Positions 7,909 through 15,647 of a stretch of 30,611 nt of DNA are shown here, one piece after another (position 1 is the stretch's first letter; the number at the start of each line of letters is the position of its first letter). Source of the stretch: an uncultured Oscillospiraceae bacterium (GTDB lineage Bacteria; Bacillota; Clostridia; Oscillospirales; Oscillospiraceae); NCBI GenBank assembly GCA_910584835.1, contig CAJUEG010000028.1, positions 1-30,611 on the forward strand. Reading direction: 5' to 3'. A model generated the notes under the pieces. The model saw only the letters and a program-made list of their open reading frames with translations. It was not told where the DNA came from and did no database searches. The translations under genes were made by a program, and so were the position numbers.

Positions 7909-7936
7909 ATCATAGCTTTTTTCATTGAATTTACAA
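7909..7936 (-). promoter_or_regulatory. Promoter of the antiporter gene
   Basis: On the minus strand TTGTAA (7936-7931), 16 bases, then TATGAT (7914-7909), about 40 bases ahead of the ATG. Confidence 0.6.
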
Positions 7937-8020
7937 GGAGAATTTTAGCTAAAGCGGGTCCGGTTGACGATGATATTTTCGTCCATTTTGAGGCCGTCTC
8001 AACCTCCCGGGGCGTTGGGT

Positions 8021-10477
8021 TCAGCCCTCGCCGTCCTGCCGCCACAGTTCCACCCTTCCCCGATTCAGCTTGGCCTTGAGCAGCATCTCGTCCGCTTTTT
8101 TCAAAAGCACGTCCGGAACATCCGGGCCGATGGCGCCGCCGATGCTGGCGGTGACGTAGGGCCCGTTTTCCGCGCCGTCGACGGAGAGGGCGGAAATGTC
8201 GCCGCAAATCTTATTCAGTCTCGCCTCCAGCGCGTCCGGGTGAATGGACGCGAACAGCATCACAAATTCCGCTCCATAGTAACGGATCAATCTGTCCGGC
8301 TCACGGAGGCCGGAATGGATCAATTGCGCCACACGCGCCAGAAGATTATCCCCGGCCTTGCGCCCATAGGTATCGTTGATATCCTGAAATTGGTCCATGT
8401 TGAGGACGGCCAGGGCGCAGATCTTTTCGCCGCTCCGGGCCTCTGTATCATAATAGCGCCTGTTATATACATGGGTAACGGGATCGAGATACAGATTGCT
8501 GTGCATATCGAAGATGGAATCGACAGGCAGCGCCTTCCCGTTTCCGTCAAGCAGCACATCCCCTGTAATCCGAACCAGCGTTTCCAGCACCAGCGGTTTA
8601 CCGTCTACCTTGACATACCTTGAGAGCACATGAAACGCCTCACCGTCCAGGAGCACGATTTTGGAAAATTCCTTCCGGAACGCCAGGCACCACATGGAGG
8701 AGCAGTTGACGCACCGCTTTTCCTGTTTCCAAAAGCGATAGCACGGCTGGCTGGTTTTGGCCAACCTGCCGCTGCTGTCGATTTCCAGGACGCTGTTATC
8801 GGAGGGGTCCACCAAGCGAACATTATAAACCATAAATTTGATGATGCTGATCAGGTCGCGGGCCTGACTGCCGGTCATCTCGCTGCCCAGCGCCGGGAGT
8901 TCTCCCCGCTCGCCGGCATCGGGGGCTGCGGGGAGCTTGCCATCCAAGGGAATCAGCTTGCCCATGACTTCCTTGTAATGTCCGGCATGGGGGGAATCCC
9001 AGACGGTTTGCAGCTCACACCGGTATGACCGGGGCCCCTCTCCGGGCAGGTCCAGCGTAATATTCTCCCGAATCAGAGGGCGCGCATTGGTCGCTGCGGA
9101 CAGCTTGCGCCTCAGCCGGTCTACCGCGGGACGGTCGTACTTTTCGTAGGGGGTCGACTCCAAATCCATCGCCGCAACGGGTTCCTCTATCCCGAAAAGC
9201 TTCATTGCGGCCTTGTTGTAATGCAGAATTGCCGGTGACACTGTGTAATAAAACCCGGGGTACGCTCCATTGAAAAAGAATTTAAAGCGCAGACGCTCGC
9301 GGTTTAGCTCCTGGGCGATGCTCTCGGTGGCTGCCACTCCATGGTCGTGCAGATCGGCCACCGCCTCCTCAATCAACTCCTGAGCGGAATTCTCGCCGCT
9401 TCCGGGTCGCGCGGAGTCGGAAACGGTCAGTGCGCCTTTCAGATCGTCAAAGATGTTGGACAGGCATGTCATCAGCAACGGGTTGAAGGTTCCGCATTGT
9501 CCGTCCAGAATCATTTGGAGTGCCTGTTCAGGGGTATGGGCCGGCTTATAGCACCGTTCGCTGACCAAGGCGTCGTACACATCCGCCACGGACACGACCT
9601 GGGCCGAGATGGGGATATCCTCCCCCTTTAACCCGTCCGGATAGCCTTTGCCGTCATACCGCTCGTGGTGCCAGCGGCAGATCTCATACGTCAGCTGCAT
9701 GAGGGCGTTTGCGTTCTTTCCCAGGCGCAGAGCGTCGACCATATTGGCCCCCGCCATGGCATGGCCTTTCATGATCTGGAACTCCTCGTCGGTAAACCTG
9801 CCCGGTTTGTTCAGAATTTCCTCCGGCACAGTCATCTTGCCAATGTCATGGAGGGAGGAGGCGGTACAGATCAGGCGCTTCTCCTCACTTGAGAAAGAGT
9901 ACCGGTCCGATACCTTCGTCAGCTCCCCCAGCAGCATTCTGGTGATGGTTCGGATGTTCCGGACGTGGTTTCCGCTCTCGCCGTTGCGGGTCTCCACAAT
10001 ATGGGAAAGGATGGAGATCATGGCCGAATTGGTCTCGTTCTCCTGGATCATCTCGTTCACCAGAGCGTTGGACAGCTCCTGCTGTCTGCCGGAAAGGTCA
10101 ATGATATCATCGATACGGTGACAGATCACCCGCTCGTTGAACGGGCGCTGGATCAGTTCGCTGGCACCCAGGCTGTAGGCGGTGTTGATGTTATCGTCGG
10201 TATAGTCTGAGGAGATCATGATGACAGGCAGAAAGTCCAGCCAGCCCCGCTCCTTCATAGCTTTGAGCAGGCCGAAACCGTCCATATCGGGCATCACAAG
10301 ATCCGTAAGGACCAGCGAAAACTCCTCCGCGTGGTCCTCCAGGATCAGCACCGCCTCTTTGCCGTTGCAGGCCTCTTCCAAAAAGTAGTTCTTTTCCAGC
10401 ATACTTGTTACGACCGCTCGATTAAATCTTGAGTCATCGACAACAAGAATCTTATGTTCCTTCTTTTCTTTCAGCAT
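8021..10477 (-). CDS. Response regulator with HD-GYP, PAS-like and degenerate GGDEF domains
   Basis: This is a cytoplasmic signalling protein of 818 residues. Domain order: a CheY-like receiver (about 8-125, acceptor Asp59 in LVLTD, Lys/Arg-Pro switch at RPF 111-113), an HD-GYP phosphodiesterase domain (about 152-345, HD at 210-211, HHERYDGKGYP at 270-280), a PAS-like domain (about 398-510), a Cys-containing sensor-like domain (540-660, Cys 579, 589, 592, 597), and a C-terminal GGDEF-fold (about 663-810). The GGDEF signature is replaced by YGAEF (734-738), so cyclase activity is doubtful. HD-GYP motifs look intact, suggesting cyclic-di-GMP hydrolysis. The ATG at 10477 is chosen because GGAGG lies seven bases upstream; a longer frame exists but has no support. 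No partner kinase lies beside it. Confidence 0.9.
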   Translation of the reverse strand: MLKEKKEHKILVVDDSRFNRAVVTSMLEKNYFLEEACNGKEAVLILEDHAEEFSLVLTDLVMPDMDGFGLLKAMKERGWLDFLPVIMISSDYTDDNINTAYSLGASELIQRPFNERVICHRIDDIIDLSGRQQELSNALVNEMIQENETNSAMISILSHIVETRNGESGNHVRNIRTITRMLLGELTKVSDRYSFSSEEKRLICTASSLHDIGKMTVPEEILNKPGRFTDEEFQIMKGHAMAGANMVDALRLGKNANALMQLTYEICRWHHERYDGKGYPDGLKGEDIPISAQVVSVADVYDALVSERCYKPAHTPEQALQMILDGQCGTFNPLLMTCLSNIFDDLKGALTVSDSARPGSGENSAQELIEEAVADLHDHGVAATESIAQELNRERLRFKFFFNGAYPGFYYTVSPAILHYNKAAMKLFGIEEPVAAMDLESTPYEKYDRPAVDRLRRKLSAATNARPLIRENITLDLPGEGPRSYRCELQTVWDSPHAGHYKEVMGKLIPLDGKLPAAPDAGERGELPALGSEMTGSQARDLISIIKFMVYNVRLVDPSDNSVLEIDSSGRLAKTSQPCYRFWKQEKRCVNCSSMWCLAFRKEFSKIVLLDGEAFHVLSRYVKVDGKPLVLETLVRITGDVLLDGNGKALPVDSIFDMHSNLYLDPVTHVYNRRYYDTEARSGEKICALAVLNMDQFQDINDTYGRKAGDNLLARVAQLIHSGLREPDRLIRYYGAEFVMLFASIHPDALEARLNKICGDISALSVDGAENGPYVTASIGGAIGPDVPDVLLKKADEMLLKAKLNRGRVELWRQDGEG

Positions 10478-10584
10478 AAACGGTTCCTCCAGAGTCTTAG
10501 TGATAGCGAAAATATGTTCCAACGCATATCCGGCAGAGCCGCAGGACGCCACTTATTTTTTGCGGCCCTCCTATGAAGTCTGAG

Positions 10585-10648
10585 TGTAAAATCCATTGTA
10601 ATCTATTGTTGTATGTTTTAACTGCGGCTTCTAAATGTAAAATACATT
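10585..10648. repeat. Spaced direct repeat with a palindromic copy upstream of the regulator
   Basis: TGTAAAATCCATT (10585-10597) and TGTAAAATACATT (10636-10648) differ by one base. The second lies inside a palindrome AATGTA-AAA-TACATT (10634-10648). They sit in the AT-rich region between the divergent regulator and heat-shock genes. This could be an operator for the regulator gene. No known binding protein was recognised. Confidence 0.35.
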
Positions 10649-10689
10649 ATTGCATATTTTGTGAACAAAATTAGTTTGTTTTGTAAATA

Positions 10690-10716
10690 TTAGCACTCCT
10701 CTGTTGACAGTGCTAA
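10690..10716. promoter_or_regulatory. CIRCE operator (HrcA-binding site)
   Basis: TTAGCACTC (10690-10698), nine bases, CAGTGCTAA (10708-10716). This is the CIRCE consensus TTAGCACTC-N9-GAGTGCTAA with a single difference. It points to repression by HrcA and release on heat or protein stress. It overlaps the -35 box of the small heat-shock gene promoter. Confidence 0.9.
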
Positions 10717-10732
10717 TTCGCTGTGGTAAAAC
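10704..10732 (+). promoter_or_regulatory. Promoter of the small heat shock gene, overlapped by CIRCE
   Basis: A perfect TTGACA (10704-10709), 17 bases, then TAAAAC (10727-10732, four of six consensus bases). The -35 hexamer lies inside the CIRCE site, so HrcA binding would block polymerase. Confidence 0.65.
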
Positions 10733-10749
10733 GAGGGTGTTCCAAGGGA

Positions 10750-10769
10750 GGAGGCCCAAAGGGGCCTCC
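10750..10769 (+). other. Perfect hairpin in the leader of the heat shock mRNA
   Basis: Arms GGAGGCCC (10750-10757) and GGGCCTCC (10762-10769) with loop AAAG lie between promoter and ribosome binding site. There is no following T-run, so it is not a terminator. It may stabilise or tune the mRNA. Confidence 0.5.
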
Positions 10770-10817
10770 CCAACAGGAACATTAGAAATATGTTAAAATG
10801 TGAATGGAGGAATATTT

Positions 10818-11264
10818 ATGGTACCCAGTATTTTTGGTGAGAGCCTGTTTGATGATTTCTTTGGCAATGACTTTGATCTGTTCCCGGCTCTGCCCAGCAG
10901 CAAGGCGCTGTATGGCAAGCACGCCAAGAATCTGATGAAGACTGATGTCCGGGAAACCGAAAACAGCTATGAGCTGGACATCGACCTGCCGGGCTTTAAG
11001 AAGGACGAGGTCAGCCTGGAGCTGAAGGACGGCTATCTGTCCATCAGCGCCGCCAAGGGCCTGGATAAGGACGAGCAGGACAAACAGGGCAGGTATATCC
11101 GTCAGGAGCGCTATGCCGGCACCTGTAGCCGCAGCTTCTATGTGGGCGAGGACGTGGAGCCCTCGGACGTGTCCGCCCGGTTTGAGGACGGCATCTTGAA
11201 GGTGTCTCTCCCCAAGAGAGAACAGAAGCGCCTGCCCCAGTCCAATCGGATTGCCATTGAATAA
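10818..11264 (+). CDS. Small heat shock protein (Hsp20 / alpha-crystallin family)
   Basis: This is an ATP-independent holdase chaperone of 148 residues. The alpha-crystallin domain spans about residues 38-140, with typical segments TDVRETENSYELDIDLPGF and a late GILKVSLPK. The C-terminal tail is basic and ends in NRIAIE, where the I-x-I motif that mediates oligomer contacts in sHsps is seen. The N terminus is Phe/Asp rich (IFGESLFDDFFGNDFDLF), as usual. The ATG at 10818 follows GGAGG (10806-10810) by seven bases. It is monocistronic, under a CIRCE-controlled promoter, so it should be induced by heat or misfolded protein. Confidence 0.93.
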   Translation: MVPSIFGESLFDDFFGNDFDLFPALPSSKALYGKHAKNLMKTDVRETENSYELDIDLPGFKKDEVSLELKDGYLSISAAKGLDKDEQDKQGRYIRQERYAGTCSRSFYVGEDVEPSDVSARFEDGILKVSLPKREQKRLPQSNRIAIE

Positions 11265-11301
11265 CGGATCTCATCTGTCAAGCAGCAAGATTGCAAAAAG
11301 C

Positions 11302-11334
11302 GGAGCGGTCAGCCTGAACCGGGCTGACCGCTCC
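11302..11334. terminator. Perfect hairpin downstream of hsp20
   Basis: Arms GGAGCGGTCAGCC (11302-11314) and GGCTGACCGCTCC (11322-11334) form a perfect 13-base-pair stem. On the plus strand the following bases are not T-rich. On the minus strand the stem is followed by GCTTTTTGC. It is probably a transcription end for hsp20 but works better, by sequence, in the opposite direction. Confidence 0.6.
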
Positions 11335-11472
11335 GACTCTGAAAAAGCGAAAAACTTTCTTGCGTCCGCAAGGCTGGAGAATCCATGTGCGCTCCGAGCT
11401 CTAATCAGGGTTTAATATGGCTAATGCAGGATGTCCTTTTCTGGAATATCTTTTGAAAAGAGGGATACGAAT

Positions 11473-11838
11473 ATGCGTATTTTGCTGGCGGAGGATGAGT
11501 GCGACCTGAATCAGATCATCCGGCAAAAGCTGACATCGGACGGGTATGTGGTCGATTGCTGCTTTGACGGTGAGGAGGCCATGGATTATATGGCCTGCGC
11601 CGACTATGACGCCATTATTCCGGACATTATGATGCCCCAAAAGGACGGTCTGGAGGTTCTGTGCGCTCCCTGCGGCAGTCCGGGAAAGGGACTCCAGTTC
11701 TGTTCTTGACTGCGAGAGACGCCATTTCGGATCGGGTAAAGGGGCTGGACAGCGGCGCAAACGACTATCTAGTAAAGCCCTTTTCCTTTGAGGAATTGAC
11801 CGCCCGCCTGCGGGCCATGACGCGGAGCCGTTTTGGCA
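11473..11838 (+). pseudogene. Response regulator remnant: frameshifted receiver, output domain lost
   Basis: It begins as an OmpR-type receiver (MRILLAEDE, then YDAIIPDIMMPQKDG with the acceptor aspartate) after the ribosome-binding-like AGAGGGA. Around 11658-11661 the frame shifts by one base: the rest of the receiver continues in another frame as RSLRQSGKGTPVLFLTARD and ANDYLVKPFSFEEL, including the conserved Lys-Pro. After RLRAMTR the winged-helix DNA-binding domain is absent and the frame runs into the start of the PepSY gene. An intact version would be about 225 residues and usually sits beside a histidine kinase, which is also missing. It is almost certainly non-functional as a regulator. 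Confidence 0.85.
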
Positions 11839-12640
11839 TGGTCAGCAATGTCATTACCGTACCCTTGGCTGTCTTGCTGCCGCATTGGCGGTCATTGGAG
11901 CGGGAGCGGCCTATGGAGTTAATCCGTCGTCGGCACTTGTCTCCAAGACGGAGTTTGAGCGTGAAAACGGTCAGTATGTGTATGAGGTGGAATTTGCCGC
12001 TAACGGTGTCGCGTATGATTATACGATCAAAGCTACGGACGGAGCTGTCATCGCAAAAAACACCGAGGGACAACTGACCGGCACGATACAGCAGACCGAT
12101 CCCGTGACCGCTCTCCCCGTAGTTGATTCTCCCGTAGTTGTGATCACCGCTGAACGAGCAAAAGAAATTGCCTTGCAGCACGCATCACTGGCCGCCACTA
12201 ACGTGACCTTTGTTCACGCAGAGCTGGATTACGACGATGGCGTTCAGGTCTATGACGTGGAGTCCTATCAGGGCAACACGGAATACGACTATGAGATCGA
12301 CGCCGCCACCGGCACCATACTCAGTTGCAATTATGACGCAGAGGCCCATCAGCCTGCGGCACAGCAGAATGATCCCGCAGCCACGCCTTCCTCGACCGTT
12401 CAAACGCCGATCGCTCCAAACAATGCCGCATATATCGGGGTTGACTGCGCAAAAAACATCGCCGTGTCCCACGCTGGGATTGCACTTGCCGATGCGGCCT
12501 TTCAGAAAGCAAAACTTGAAAACGACGATGGCCGGGCGGAATACGAAATTGAGTTTTATAAAGACGGCATCGAATATGAGTACACGATCGACGCTGTAAG
12601 CGGAACTGTGTTAGAGTATTACGTCGAGCGTGATGATTGA
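11838..12640 (+). pseudogene. PepSY-repeat exported protein with disrupted signal sequence
   Basis: The main frame (from about 11850 to the stop at 12640) encodes PepSY-type repeats. One partial repeat (about 11945-12070, YEVEFAANGVAYDYTI) and two full ones (about 12145-12330 and 12435-12640) each have an A-x2-IA-x2-HA start and an EYDYEIDA-like end. A signal sequence is split over two frames: MVSNVITVPLAVLL from ATG 11838, then AALAVIGAGAAYGVN in the frame of the repeats, consistent with loss of one base near 11878. The first repeat also lacks its N-terminal helix. PepSY proteins of this kind often accompany two-component systems in Clostridia. The repeats themselves are open, so a shortened product from TTG at 11885 is possible. 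Confidence 0.7.
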
Positions 12641-12835
12641 GAAAAAAGCGTTTAAACATAGTTCAAAGCAGGTATGGCGTTGAACCAGTGTTTACAGTAC
12701 AGCTTATTTCTGTATCCGGCATCCTGCACTAGAACTATGAGGTACAGGTATACGTGAGTAGATAAAATACAATTGACCTGTCACACGGATGTTAAATTGC
12801 AATACAGGATCTGAGATAGGAGAAAATACCCTTGA

Positions 12836-14398
12836 CAAATTCCATCTCAAAAGTCGCTATTATCCAAATACGCAACAGAACACGGATTCCGCAATCCCAT
12901 GTTTTTCGTGGACGACGGATTCTCAGGAACAAATTTCCAAAGACCCGGCTTTCAGGAAATGATGAAATATGTGGAGGACTATTCGGTTTCCACACTGATT
13001 GTCAAAGACCTGTCACGTCTGGGCCGGGAGTATTCCTATATGGGGCGGCTGCAGGATTTCATCTTCCCCGCTTACGATGTCCGGTTTATCGCCATCAATG
13101 ATGATGTGGACAGTGCAAAGGGCGAAAATGACTTCGCTGTGTTCAAAAACGTATTTAACGATTATTACGCCAAGGACACAAGCAAAAAAATCCGGGCAGT
13201 CGTAAAAATGCGCGGAGAAGCCGGGGAACACATCGCCAGTAACCCGCCCTACGGATATGTGAAAGACCCACAGAATAAAAAGAAATGGATTGTAGACGAG
13301 GAATCCGCAAGAGTGGTGCGGCGTATCTTTGATCTGTGCATTGCGGGCAAAGGACCAATGCAGATTGCAAAAATCCTGACCGCTGACAGGGTATTGACGG
13401 TTACTGCGTATAACGCCAGACAGAAGGGATGGGCCATGCCGGATAATCTGTACCGGTGGTGTGCCAAATCCGTTGCCGGAATACTGGAGCGGCCGGAATA
13501 TACCGGTTGTACCGTTAATTTTAAGACCTATACAAAATCCCTGAAATTCAAAAAGCGGATGGAGAATCCGAAAGAAAACCAACGGATATTTGAGGACACA
13601 CAGCCAGCGATTATTGAGCGGGGACAGTGGGAACGGGTGCAGGCGTTAAGAGCCAACAAGCGCAGACCCACAAAGACAGGAAAAACAAGCATTTTCTCCG
13701 GTCTTGTCTATTGCGCCGACTGTGGCGCAAAGCTCTATTACTGTACCTGCAATACCTACAAGGATGAGTCTCAAGACCATTTCGTCTGCTCCAATTACAA
13801 GAGCAATACAGGTTCCTGCCAAATCCATTACATCCGAGAGGTTACGCTTTATAAACGGGTGCTGGAATGTATCCAGGGAACACTGACCTATGTGCGTTTG
13901 TTTCGGGATGATTTCACTCAGGAAATGTTGGCGCAGGACGAGGCCAGCCGGAAAGCGGAACTGACGCAAAAACGGAAAGCCCTCTCCGGGACGCAGAAGC
14001 GTATGGAGGATTTGGACAAGATCATCCAAAGGCTTTATGAAGATTCCGTACTTGGGAAATTAAGCGACCTCCGCTTTCAAAAACTCTCGGCACAGTATGA
14101 AACAGAGCAGGCGGAAATTCAGCAGCTTGCAGCTTCGCTGGAGAGAGAAATTGAAAATGAAGCCGGACAGATTGCCGATGTAGGGCGTTTCCTTCAGCTT
14201 GCCGACAGGTATTCCGATTTGCAGGAGCTTGACGCCTCTACGGTAAATGAACTGATTGAAAAGATCGTGGTCCACAGCCCGGAGAAGATCAGCGGGAAGA
14301 AACATGTCACGATTGAAGTCTATTTTACCTATGTGGGGAAAATCCGGATTCCACTTGCCAAACCGGAACTACTGACAGATACAGAAAAACCGGCGTGA
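12836..14398 (+). pseudogene. Large serine recombinase, 5'-truncated (TndX/TnpX-like)
   Basis: The frame opens after a stop at 12833-12835 and reads from SLLSKYATEHGFRNPMFFVDDGFSGTNF-type sequence to a stop at 14398, about 520 residues. It retains part of the resolvase domain (VDDGFSG, then DLSRLGRE), the recombinase domain (SNPPYGYVKD about 13230, TADRV, SVAGILERPEYTG about 13470), the zinc ribbon (CADCGAKLYYC about 13710, then VCSNY) and a coiled coil (about 13930-14190). The N-terminal 60-70 residues with the catalytic serine (R-L-S motif) are missing. A trace of NSIS is visible in the neighbouring frame at 12838-12849. Integration or excision activity should be lost. A shorter start at ATG 12899 exists but cannot restore the active site. 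Confidence 0.85.
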
Positions 14399-14417
14399 CC
14401 TCTGCCACGCCGGTTTT
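14386..14417. terminator. Perfect bidirectional terminator after the recombinase
   Basis: Arms AAAACCGGCGTG (14386-14397) and CACGCCGGTTTT (14406-14417) pair perfectly with an eight-base loop that includes the stop codon end. T or A runs on both sides allow action in both directions, also for the convergent lipoprotein gene. Confidence 0.85.
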
Positions 14418-14482
14418 ACCGGGATTTTAGTTTACTTCCTTATGGGCCTCCGGCTAAGCCCCCTCCCCTCTTTTGGCGTCTG

Positions 14483-15625
14483 TCAGCCCTTCAGCTCCCA
14501 CACGTGGTCGGTGCGGTATTTCCCGTCGCTGTACCGGCTGGAGCCGGACTCGAACAGCACCAGCACCCCGTCCGGGCTGAGGCACAGCCCCTCGGTCATG
14601 GGCATCACCGTCATGGCCTCGCTCTGCCGGGCGCTGTCCAGGATATAGGCCGGGATTTCATGGCCGCATACGTCCAGCGTCCCGTCAAACGCCTCCCCCT
14701 CCGGTACCCGGTAAAACAGCAGCGTGGAGTTGGCCCCCCGGCCATAGGACTGGCTGAGGATCACCTGCTCCCCCAGGCAGCACACCCCCTGGATGCGGTC
14801 GGGGGCCGCCATGGCGACGTCCGGGATGGGGTACTTCTCCCCGTCCGGGATGGCAAGCTGCCCGTCCTCCCCCATCCTGTAGCCCAGGATGTAGCAGCCG
14901 TACTCGCCGTCCGCGCTCTGGGTGGTGAAGTTGAGCTCCGGGGACAGGTTGTAATCCGCCTTGGGGTGGTAGAAATTGCCCACCCACAAAATCCCCCGGG
15001 AATAGTTCAGGAAGGACGGGGAGACCGGCACGGGGATGGTCTGCTCCACCGTCACGTCATGGCTGCCGGAGACGGGCAGCTGGTCCAGGGGCAGCACGGC
15101 CACGCTGTAGCTCCCGTCGGAGTCCAGCTTGGCGGACACGTAGACCGTGTCCCCCACCACCGCGATCCCCCCCACGTGGCTGGTGAAGGGGGAGCCGTCC
15201 GGGTTGAACAGGTAGTACTCCGCCGCCAGCTCCCCGGTGTCCAGCGACACACCGGTGATGGCGGAGGGTGTGTCGGTGATGGCGTAGGACGTGATGTAGG
15301 CCAGGCCGGTCTCCCCGCTGTAGCTGATCCCCTGGGGGGTCATGGCCTGGTTAAGGCCGGCGATCAGGAACTTGGACTCCGCCCGGCCGATAAACCCGGC
15401 GAACTCCTCCCGCTCCCGGAACTTCTCATTGCGCACGGACCCCTCCTGGGTCATGCGGAAGGCGTTTTCGCCCCCCTCTTCCGCCGGCGGGACGCTCTCC
15501 GTCAAGGCCGGAGGGGTAGGGGCCGGGGTGGGTTCCGTCTCCCCTGCCTGGCCGCAGGCGCACAACCCCGCGCACAGAGCGGCCGCCGTCAGCAGCGCCG
15601 CCGCGTGAAACCAACGCTTTTTCAT
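14483..15625 (-). CDS. Lipoprotein of unknown function, propeller-like
   Basis: This is a 380-residue exported lipoprotein. A lipoprotein signal peptide (MKKRWFHAAALLTAAALC) ends in the lipobox LCAC (lipidated Cys24), followed by a Pro/Thr/Glu-rich linker (about 26-50). The rest is beta-rich with repeated segments such as GLAYITSYAIT, GDTVYVSAKLD and GILWVGNFYHP, which look like blades of a beta-propeller. No enzymatic motif was recognised. It is the last gene of the UgpB-like ABC operon and follows the PHP gene by 22 bases. GAGGAGG lies seven bases before the ATG at 15625. It may bind or sense an extracellular ligand handled by this operon; this is inference from context. Confidence 0.8.
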   Translation of the reverse strand: MKKRWFHAAALLTAAALCAGLCACGQAGETEPTPAPTPPALTESVPPAEEGGENAFRMTQEGSVRNEKFREREEFAGFIGRAESKFLIAGLNQAMTPQGISYSGETGLAYITSYAITDTPSAITGVSLDTGELAAEYYLFNPDGSPFTSHVGGIAVVGDTVYVSAKLDSDGSYSVAVLPLDQLPVSGSHDVTVEQTIPVPVSPSFLNYSRGILWVGNFYHPKADYNLSPELNFTTQSADGEYGCYILGYRMGEDGQLAIPDGEKYPIPDVAMAAPDRIQGVCCLGEQVILSQSYGRGANSTLLFYRVPEGEAFDGTLDVCGHEIPAYILDSARQSEAMTVMPMTEGLCLSPDGVLVLFESGSSRYSDGKYRTDHVWELKG

Positions 15626-15647
15626 TCCAATACCTCCTCAGTATTCC

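Noticed and set aside
10478..10552. 25-residue N-terminal extension of the HD-GYP regulator
   Set aside because: No ribosome binding site at 10552, and the receiver domain begins properly after the ATG at 10477, which has GGAGG.
12641..12832. Possible attachment site or small gene ahead of the truncated recombinase
   Set aside because: AT-rich with no clear frame. No repeat matching the 14.42 kb side was found by eye, so an att core cannot be claimed.
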